This document shows, in pieces, positions 9,128-14,733 of a DNA stretch of 14,733 nucleotides (positions are counted from its first letter, which is position 1; every line of letters begins with the position of its first letter). Location: assembly GCA_044464175.1 (NCBI GenBank), contig JBIQLO010000093.1, positions 1 to 14,733 of the forward strand, read 5' to 3'. Position numbers and translations under genes: made by a program. This DNA comes from JBIQLO01 sp044464175. GTDB lineage: Bacteria; Planctomycetota; Phycisphaerae; Tepidisphaerales; Tepidisphaeraceae. Under the pieces are notes generated by a model. That model worked only from the letters and a program-made list of their open reading frames with translations, ran no database searches and had not been told where the DNA came from.

Positions 9128-12100
9128 ATGAATCCATCACCCGAAACACCCCCTCGCCCGCCTAGCGCTGAACCCTGGACCCCCGACCAGGCAGCGGCGA
9201 TTTGCCACGTCGAGTCGGACCTGCTGGTCTCGGCGGCCGCCGGCAGCGGCAAGACGGCGGTACTGGCCGAGCGATGCGCCTGGCTGGTCTGCGATGCGCC
9301 CGAGCCGTGCGAAGTGGATGAGCTGCTGGTGGTCACATTCACCGAGGCGGCCGCCGCTGAGATGAAACAGCGCATCGCCGCGGCGCTGCGGCGGCGGCTG
9401 CTCGAGGCGTCCGAGCCCGCCCAGCCCCGCCTGATGCGGCAACTGGCCCTGCTGGACCGGGCCCAGATCAGCACCCTCCACGCCTTCTGCGCCAACCTGA
9501 TTCGCCGCCATCACGCCCTGTTGAATTTGGACCCGGCCTTCACCGTTCTGGACGGGGATGAGGCCGAATTGCTCAAGCGCGAGGTGGTCAAGACCGTGTT
9601 CGAAGGGCGATACGATGGCGCCCTGGCCCGGAACAAAGGGAACGAGCCTTCGGATAATCCATCGGCCGCGGCCGATTTCTCCGCCTTCATCGACGACTAC
9701 GGCGATGGCAGCGACGAACGGCTGATGAAGCAGGTAATCGCCGCCCACGAGTTGCTCCAATCCGTCGTCGACCCCGAGCAATGGCAGGCCGAAGCGCATC
9801 GGCGGCTGGAGGAGGGGGCGCAGCGCCCCTTGAGCCGGAGCGAGTTGGGGCGGGCGCTGATCGGGCGGCTGCGCGGGCATCTGGATGCGCTGCAAGGACA
9901 GTGCGAACGCACCGGAGAAATCCTGGCCCGTATGCCGGGGTTTGAGAAGTACACCGAACTCCTGCGCGAATGGGATCAGGCAATCCGATACTGGCGGGGC
10001 CTGCTCCCGCCGGCCGACGCCCGTCAAGGAGAGGAGCGCCCGGTGCTGCCTGAGGAGGATGATTGGCTGGACCGGCTGGCCGAGGAGGTCAGGGACGTCC
10101 CGTGGCCCAGGCTCCCCGCCGTCAAAAGCGATGTGCCCGGCAAAGATCAGGCCAAGAAGCTGATGGATGCGATGAAAAAAGCCCTGAAGGAGGGGCCGCT
10201 GGTTGAGCTGCTGAATTTTTCCCGCGACCAGTGGCGTCAGGGCATGCGCGACATTCTTCCCCATGCCGGGCTGTTCCTCGATCTGGTGCGGGAATTTTCA
10301 CAGTCCTATTCCCAGGCGAAACAGAATCGTCAGGGGCTGGATTTCTCCGACTTGGAACGCCTGGCCCTGCGGGCGCTGAACCAGCCGGCCGCCGCCGCCG
10401 ACTGCCGCCGCCGCTTCCGGCACGTGCTGGTGGATGAATACCAGGACATCAACCAGGTGCAGGATGCCATTCTCTCATTGGTGACGGGCGAAGGGGAGAA
10501 TCCCAGGGAACGGGCCAAGCCCCCGCGCCGCCGGCGGCCGTGCGCCTTTTACGTGGGGGATGTCAAGCAGAGCATCTACCGTTTCCGCCTGGCCGAACCG
10601 GCCCGATTTCTGGAGCGGCAAAGCCGCTTCCGCCGGGCCGAACGCGGATGCGGGCGGGTCATTGACCTGCAGAAGAATTTCCGAAGCCGCGCGCCGCTGC
10701 TGGAAGCGATCAACCACACATTCGTTCAATTGATGACGGCCGAGGCGGCCGAGATCGAGTACGACCAGTCCCACCACTTGCACCCCGGCGCGGATTACGC
10801 CGCCGGCGACGGCCCGAGCTGCTTTCGCGGCTCTCCCATTGAATTGCACCTGCTGCCGCCCAAAACCCTCTCGCCCGCCGGCCCTTCCGACGAGACGGAC
10901 CCCGATGTCGATGCCCCGCGCGAGGCTGAATCGAGCGGCCCGGGCGAGGCAACTCCGGATGACAGCGACCGCGCCCAGCGCGAAGCGCTGCTGATCGCCC
11001 GCCGCATCCGGGCCATGATGGGAGCGGACGCGGCCCAGGCAGATGGCCCGTCCTCCCCTTCCGCCGGCCCGATGCACGTGCTGGACAAGGATGGGACCTG
11101 CTGCCCGATCGCCTACCGCGACATCGTGATCCTGCTTCGCTCCCTCAAGCACAAGGCGGGCGAATATGCCGATGTGCTGCGCCAGTGCGGAATTCCCGTC
11201 CACAGCGACAGCGGCAGCGCCTTTTTCGATTCGGTTGAGGCCCGCGACATGCTGGCGCTGCTGCGCGTGCTGGACAACCAGCGGCAGGATGTGCCGCTGG
11301 CGGCGGTGCTGCGGTGGCAGTTGGCGATGAGCCCTTCCACCGGCGAATCGTCATCCGCAAGCGAAGCGCCTTCTCCCGAGGCCGATCTGGCCGCCATCCG
11401 TCTGGCCTTTGCCCATGAAACCCCGCCGCCCCCCTTCTGCGAGGCGGTGATGCGCTACGCGGCTGAGCGGGAGGATGAGCTGGCCCTTCGGCTCCAGCAC
11501 ATCCTGGCGATGCTCGGCTCATGGCGGGACCTGGCCGCCCGCCGTCCCCTGGCGGAGGTGATCTGGACGATTTATGAACAGAGCGGCTACCTCGCCTATG
11601 TTGCGGGCCTGCCCAATGGCCGCCAGCGCGTCGCCAACCTGATGCACCTGCACCAGCGCGCCCGCCAATTTGGCGGCTTTCAGCGTCAGGGACTCTTCCG
11701 GTTCCTGCGCTTTCTGGAGCAGTTGAAGGAGCGGCTGGACCAGCCGTCGGTCGCGTCGGCCGCAGAGGATGCCGTGCGCATCATGAGCATCCACGCGGCC
11801 AAGGGGCTGGAATTTCCGGTCGTCTTTCTGGCGGACCTGGGCAAGCGGTTTAATTTCGCCGACACGCAGGGGTCGATCCTGCTGGACCGGGGCGAGGGCA
11901 TCGGCCTGAAGGTGGCCGACCAGTCGCTGCGCGTTCGTTATCCCTCGCTCCCCTGGATGATCCTCCACGAACGCCTCAAGGCGCGAACGTTGGCCGAGGA
12001 ATTGCGCCTGCTCTATGTCGCCATGACCCGCGCCCGCGAATGCCTGATCTGCGTCGGCACCGCCAGGCCGCCGGCCCTCTCTCCGCCTCCGGCGCGCAAC

Positions 12101-13051
12101 TCGGGTAACGGGCAGGCGACGGGCGAATTGGACCCCTTCCCTCCGGAGATGATCCTCTCGGCCAAAATGCCGCTCGACTGGCTCGTTCCTGCCGCCCAGC
12201 GGCTGACATCCGTCGGGACCTTTGACCTGACCATCTGGGACCCGCAGCAGGTCTCTGAATGGCCCACGCCCCGGCAGATGCGCCCCACGTTGAATCCGTG
12301 GCAGCGTGACCGCGCCTCCCTCAAACCGCTCGATCCCGCCCCCCCGCTCGATCCGGCCGCGCAGGCGATCATCGACCGGATGATCCGCCCCTACGCCTAC
12401 GAACCCTTCACGCAGCTGCCCGCCGCCATCGCCGCCACCAGCCAGAAGGCCGATAGGGCACAAAGTCCCGCCGATGGGCAACCGGCCCTCTTCTCCCTCA
12501 AATCGCCGCTACCTCAGACGGCCGGCGGACCACTGACGGCGACCGAGATCGGCTCGGCCACGCACGCCGCGCTGCAATTTCTGGATTTTTCCCGCCCGTG
12601 CGATGAGACCGACCTTCGGGACCAGATCGACCGGATGCGTCTGCGCCATCAGCTCTCGCCGGAGCAGGCGGCCACGGTGGACCTGGAGGACCTTCGCTGG
12701 CTCCTCACCACGCCGCCGGGAATGCTGCTGCGGCAGTACGCCGACCGATTGATGCGCGAGCTCCCCTTCACCTGGGGCCGTTCGCCCGAGGGGCTGGCGG
12801 CCGCCGATCCGCTGGACCGGCAGATGATCCGGGGACGTCTGGATGTGCTGATTCCCACCGACGGCGGCCTGGTCCTGCTGGATTACAAAACCGATCGCGT
12901 CACCGGCCAGCGCCTCAACGAGCGCGGAGACCTTTACCACCCCCAACTCGCCACCTACGCCCAGGCCCTGGCGGAGATTACCGGGCGGAAGGTGAGCGGC
13001 GCCTACCTGATCTTCCTCCATGCCCGGCAAATCAGGGCCGCGGGTGAATAA
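9128..13051 (+). CDS. addA: AddA-type helicase-nuclease motor subunit
   Basis: A 1307-residue UvrD/RecB-family 3'-to-5' helicase with a C-terminal RecB nuclease, the motor of AddAB. The motifs appear in order and intact: Q-motif WTPDQ (17-21), Walker A AAAGSGKT (36-43), motif Ia TFTEAAAAEM (70-79), Walker B DEYQD (436-440), motif III GDVKQSIYRFR (477-487), motif IV around NFRSR, motif V SIHAAKGLEF (887-896), and motif VI YVAMTRARE (963-971). The nuclease shows H1146 (GSATHAAL), D1239 (GRLDVL), DYKTDR (1252-1257, with D1252 and K1254) and a following Q/Y motif (HPQLATYAQAL). An acidic, Pro/Ser-rich insert around residues 577-650 looks like a flexible linker. The ATG at 9128 lies 10 bp after the addB stop, which implies one operon. 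The frame is open to 9059, but that part overlaps addB. AddAB replaces RecBCD in many bacteria and loads RecA onto 3' tails. Confidence 0.93.
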   Translation: MNPSPETPPRPPSAEPWTPDQAAAICHVESDLLVSAAAGSGKTAVLAERCAWLVCDAPEPCEVDELLVVTFTEAAAAEMKQRIAAALRRRLLEASEPAQPRLMRQLALLDRAQISTLHAFCANLIRRHHALLNLDPAFTVLDGDEAELLKREVVKTVFEGRYDGALARNKGNEPSDNPSAAADFSAFIDDYGDGSDERLMKQVIAAHELLQSVVDPEQWQAEAHRRLEEGAQRPLSRSELGRALIGRLRGHLDALQGQCERTGEILARMPGFEKYTELLREWDQAIRYWRGLLPPADARQGEERPVLPEEDDWLDRLAEEVRDVPWPRLPAVKSDVPGKDQAKKLMDAMKKALKEGPLVELLNFSRDQWRQGMRDILPHAGLFLDLVREFSQSYSQAKQNRQGLDFSDLERLALRALNQPAAAADCRRRFRHVLVDEYQDINQVQDAILSLVTGEGENPRERAKPPRRRRPCAFYVGDVKQSIYRFRLAEPARFLERQSRFRRAERGCGRVIDLQKNFRSRAPLLEAINHTFVQLMTAEAAEIEYDQSHHLHPGADYAAGDGPSCFRGSPIELHLLPPKTLSPAGPSDETDPDVDAPREAESSGPGEATPDDSDRAQREALLIARRIRAMMGADAAQADGPSSPSAGPMHVLDKDGTCCPIAYRDIVILLRSLKHKAGEYADVLRQCGIPVHSDSGSAFFDSVEARDMLALLRVLDNQRQDVPLAAVLRWQLAMSPSTGESSSASEAPSPEADLAAIRLAFAHETPPPPFCEAVMRYAAEREDELALRLQHILAMLGSWRDLAARRPLAEVIWTIYEQSGYLAYVAGLPNGRQRVANLMHLHQRARQFGGFQRQGLFRFLRFLEQLKERLDQPSVASAAEDAVRIMSIHAAKGLEFPVVFLADLGKRFNFADTQGSILLDRGEGIGLKVADQSLRVRYPSLPWMILHERLKARTLAEELRLLYVAMTRARECLICVGTARPPALSPPPARNSGNGQATGELDPFPPEMILSAKMPLDWLVPAAQRLTSVGTFDLTIWDPQQVSEWPTPRQMRPTLNPWQRDRASLKPLDPAPPLDPAAQAIIDRMIRPYAYEPFTQLPAAIAATSQKADRAQSPADGQPALFSLKSPLPQTAGGPLTATEIGSATHAALQFLDFSRPCDETDLRDQIDRMRLRHQLSPEQAATVDLEDLRWLLTTPPGMLLRQYADRLMRELPFTWGRSPEGLAAADPLDRQMIRGRLDVLIPTDGGLVLLDYKTDRVTGQRLNERGDLYHPQLATYAQALAEITGRKVSGAYLIFLHARQIRAAGE

Positions 13052-13052
13052 C

Positions 13053-13141
13053 GAATTAAGAATTATGAATTAGCCTTCATCATGCGTTTCACATAACTAG
13101 GCAGGGCTCTACTCCTAAGGCAACATTCGTAATTCATAATT
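13053..13141. repeat. AT-rich inverted repeat with heptamer units
   Basis: This is an AT-rich island between two convergent genes in otherwise GC-rich DNA. The left side is three tandem heptamers of the form GAATTAN (13053-13073). AATTATGAATTA (13061-13072) is repeated as its exact reverse complement at 13130-13141, with a 57-nt middle. No open frame of note lies inside. It resembles short intergenic dispersed repeats or a miniature mobile-element remnant. It could also fold as a two-way transcription stop for addA and the dehydrogenase gene. Only one copy is in the window, so dispersal is unproven. Confidence 0.6.
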
Positions 13142-13147
13142 TTCCCC

Positions 13148-14143
13148 TCACACCACCAGCACGCCCGTGCCGTCGATCCGGTCATGCTTCAGATCCTGCA
13201 GCGCGCGGTTGGCGTCGGCCAGCGGATAGGTGCGCACGTGCGGCCGAACCTGCGCCTCGGCCGCCTCCTTCAATAGGGCCCGCCCGTCCTGGCGCGTGTT
13301 GGCCGTGACGCTGACCAACTCCTTTTCCCAGAACAGGTGCCGTTCGTAATTCAACGGCGGAATGTCGCTGACGTGGATGCCCGCCACCGAACAGACCGCC
13401 CCCTTCTCCAGCGATGCCATGATCGGCGGCACCAGCCCCCCCGCCGGGGCAAAGAGAATCGCCCCATCCATCTTCTCCGGCAACTCCTCGCAACGGCCGC
13501 CCGCCCACGCGGCCCCCAGGTCGCGCGCCAGTTGCCGGTGCCCCTCATCCCGCGTGACGACGTAGACCGCGTGCCCCCGATGCCGGGCGATCTGCATCAC
13601 GATATGCGCTGAGGAGCCGAAGCCGACCAGCAGCAGCTTGCCCCCCGCCGGCGTCCGGGCCCGCTCCAGGGCGCGGTAGCCGATCAGCCCCGCGCACAGC
13701 AGCGGCGCCAGCAGCACATCTTCCCCTTCGGGCAGTTCATAGGCAAAATCCTCCGGCACGACGGCGTACTGGGCGTAGCCGCCATCCGCGGTCCAGCCGG
13801 TGAAGCCGGGATGGTCGCACAGGTTTTCCCTCCCCTGCCGGCAGAAGCGGCAGGTCCCGTCGGTATGCCGCAGCCAGGCGATCCCCACCCGCTGACCCGG
13901 CGAAAAACGCCCGGCACCCGGCCCAAGCTGATCGACCCGTCCCACCACCTGATGCCCCGGAATGATCGGCAGTTTTTGCGGCGACAGATCTCCCTCCACC
14001 ACATGCAGGTCCGTCCGGCAGACCGCGCACACCCCCACGCGCACGCGAATCTCCCCCGCCCCCGGCGTCGGATCGGCCACCTCCGCCGCCCGCAGCGGCG
14101 CGGTGTCAATGTCCCCCTGCCGTTCCAGAAGCATGGCGCGCAT
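13148..14143 (-). CDS. Zinc-dependent alcohol dehydrogenase-like protein (MDR family)
   Basis: A 331-residue medium-chain dehydrogenase/reductase, closest in style to the TIGR02822 zinc-binding alcohol dehydrogenase group. Catalytic zinc ligands are readable as C42 (VCRTDLH), H64 (PGHQVVG, Gln where many relatives have Glu) and C150 (LLCAGLIGYRAL). The Rossmann loop is GFGSSAH (174-180). The structural zinc lobe reads T-D-G-T-C-R-F-C with a final C109: ligands C98, C101 and C109 remain, but the first Cys is D95. The reaction would be NAD(P)-linked oxidation of an alcohol or reduction of an aldehyde; the substrate is not predictable. The ATG at 14143 opens into the expected first strand. No good Shine-Dalgarno is seen, and the DNA in front is a 17-bp palindrome. 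It lies 83 bp downstream of the DUF58 gene on the same strand but seems to have its own promoter. Confidence 0.9.
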   Translation of the reverse strand: MRAMLLERQGDIDTAPLRAAEVADPTPGAGEIRVRVGVCAVCRTDLHVVEGDLSPQKLPIIPGHQVVGRVDQLGPGAGRFSPGQRVGIAWLRHTDGTCRFCRQGRENLCDHPGFTGWTADGGYAQYAVVPEDFAYELPEGEDVLLAPLLCAGLIGYRALERARTPAGGKLLLVGFGSSAHIVMQIARHRGHAVYVVTRDEGHRQLARDLGAAWAGGRCEELPEKMDGAILFAPAGGLVPPIMASLEKGAVCSVAGIHVSDIPPLNYERHLFWEKELVSVTANTRQDGRALLKEAAEAQVRPHVRTYPLADANRALQDLKHDRIDGTGVLVV

Positions 14144-14160
14144 CGCTCTAAGCTAGAGCG
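14144..14160. promoter_or_regulatory. 17-bp palindrome at the dehydrogenase start, candidate operator
   Basis: CGCTCTA-AGC-TAGAGCG is a perfect 7-bp inverted repeat with a 3-nt spacer, abutting the ATG at 14143. It occupies the place of the ribosome binding site and overlaps a possible -10 box (see the neighbouring promoter entry). A repressor bound here would block transcription; as RNA, the hairpin would mask the translation start. No matching regulator gene is in the window. Confidence 0.45.
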
Positions 14161-14179
14161 CGATCAAAAATCTGGACAA
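14150..14179 (-). promoter_or_regulatory. Possible promoter of the dehydrogenase gene
   Basis: Read on the minus strand, TTGTCC (14179-14174) is followed after 18 nt by TAGCTT (14155-14150). Both are partial matches to the -35 and -10 consensus (4 of 6 positions each). Transcription would then begin within a few bases of the ATG, consistent with the absence of a Shine-Dalgarno. This is weak evidence in GC-rich DNA. Confidence 0.25.
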
Positions 14180-14226
14180 GGGTAAAAATGGGTCACGCTC
14201 AAAGCCGGGGGGGCCGTTTTTGCGCA

Positions 14227-14697
14227 TTACCCCAGCAGCCCCCGCTCGCGCAGGTAGTTCAGCACCAGCGTGTCAAACGGCACTTCCGTGCTGGTAAAGA
14301 GATACGTTCCCCCCCGCTGGGAGAGATACTGCCGGATCGCCAGACAATAGGCGTTGAGGTTCTGTTTGTACTTCTCAATCAGCGGCCGGGTGATCGACAC
14401 CTCGGCCGTGTCCCCATCCTCCAGATCCAGCAGCTTCAAATCCCCCTTCAGGTCCGGATCGATCTCCTGCGGGCTGAGAATCTGCACGCAATACAGGTCA
14501 TACCGCCCGGCCGCCAGGTAGCGCAGCCCCGACTCAAAGCCCCCCTTGTCAAAAAAATCCCCCAGCAGGATGCAGACCCCCTTGCCCGGATGCCGCTGTG
14601 TGAACTGCCGGCAGGCATCGGCCAGGTTGGACGCCCCCGCCGGCTCCAGCTTGCCGATGAAATCCATCAGCCGCGCCACATTCCGCCGCCCCCCCCA
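14227..14697 (-). pseudogene. C-terminal half of a DUF58 protein, upstream frame interrupted
   Basis: About 150 residues match the von Willebrand A-like C-terminal part of DUF58 proteins: MDFIGKLEPAGASNLADACR, ILLGDFFDKGGFESGLRYL, VQILSPQEIDPDLKGDLKLL, and the closing VPFDTLVLNYLRERGLLG. Such proteins normally have about 150-250 more residues upstream, including the conserved DUF58 core, and often sit beside a MoxR-type AAA ATPase. The first possible start in frame is GTG at 14679, too far in to make a complete protein. Sequence resembling the family continues a little upstream (GGRRN), but this frame meets TGA at 14730-14728. A run of eight C (14689-14696; G on the coding strand) lies between, a natural place for a frameshift or a sequencing error. 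The rest of the gene would lie beyond the right edge. It may be a live gene with an error, a true pseudogene, or a shortened one. Confidence 0.6.
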
Positions 14698-14733
14698 CCC
14701 CCGCCGCCGTCTTGGGCGGCCCCGCCCTCACCC

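Noticed and set aside
9137..10264. 375-residue open frame on the minus strand inside addA
   Set aside because: Shadow of addA: the addA motifs Walker A and Ia lie in this stretch in the other strand, and no domain is recognisable.
11519..12481. 320-residue open frame on the minus strand inside addA
   Set aside because: It is opposite helicase motifs V and VI and shows no motif of its own.
5533..13051. AddAB operon as a new anti-phage system
   Set aside because: Gene order, lengths and motifs are those of ordinary chromosomal AddAB recombination repair. No extra effector gene is joined to it.
14190..14222. Possible terminator behind the DUF58 gene, suggested by a G-run next to TTTTT
   Set aside because: The G-run has no proper complementary arm on either strand, and the T-run follows it on the plus strand, whereas the DUF58 gene is on the minus strand.

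Overview
The window is high-GC DNA (roughly two-thirds G+C by eye), densely coded, with no RNA genes, CRISPR array or transposase that I can see. The mix of genes suggests a Planctomycetota bacterium, possibly Phycisphaerae-like: AddAB-type recombination helicase-nucleases rather than RecBCD, a DUF58 protein, a Gfo/Idh/MocA oxidoreductase, and a VKOR-like protein without loop cysteines. This placement is an impression from protein style, not a marker gene, and is only moderately secure.

Layout, left to right. (1) A membrane M48-type zinc metalloprotease on the minus strand (10-1467) is divergent from a Gfo/Idh/MocA oxidoreductase on the plus strand (1558-2592). (2) A compact toxin-antitoxin pair follows: a ribbon-helix-helix-like antitoxin (2692-2973) and a PIN-domain RNase toxin (2970-3443), with a 4-nt GTGA overlap, a good TATAAT box and a palindrome that could be the autoregulatory operator. 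(3) A small VKOR-fold membrane protein (3511-4068) converges with, and slightly overlaps, the GTPase gene hflX on the minus strand (4052-5422). (4) A 110-bp divergent spacer with two hairpins separates hflX from the main locus: addB (5533-9117) and addA (9128-13051), 10 bp apart and surely one operon. Together they form the dual-nuclease, single-motor helicase that resects double-strand breaks for RecA. (5) After a short AT-rich island carrying a 12-bp inverted repeat built from heptamers, two minus-strand genes close the window: a zinc alcohol dehydrogenase-like protein (13148-14143) with a 17-bp palindrome directly in front of its start, and the C-terminal half of a DUF58 protein (14227 to about 14697), whose upstream part is interrupted in frame or lies outside the window.

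Apart from the TA pair and the AddAB operon, neighbouring genes do not form an obvious pathway. I do not see a convincing new multi-gene system. The most useful observations are residue-level departures from family consensus: Arg in place of the nuclease Lys in AddB, Met in place of Lys in the EKP motif of the oxidoreductase, Asp in place of one structural-zinc Cys in the dehydrogenase, and missing shuttle cysteines in the VKOR-like protein. The repeat or palindrome structures in the spacers at 2604-2659, 5434-5494, 13053-13141 and 14144-14160 are also worth a look.
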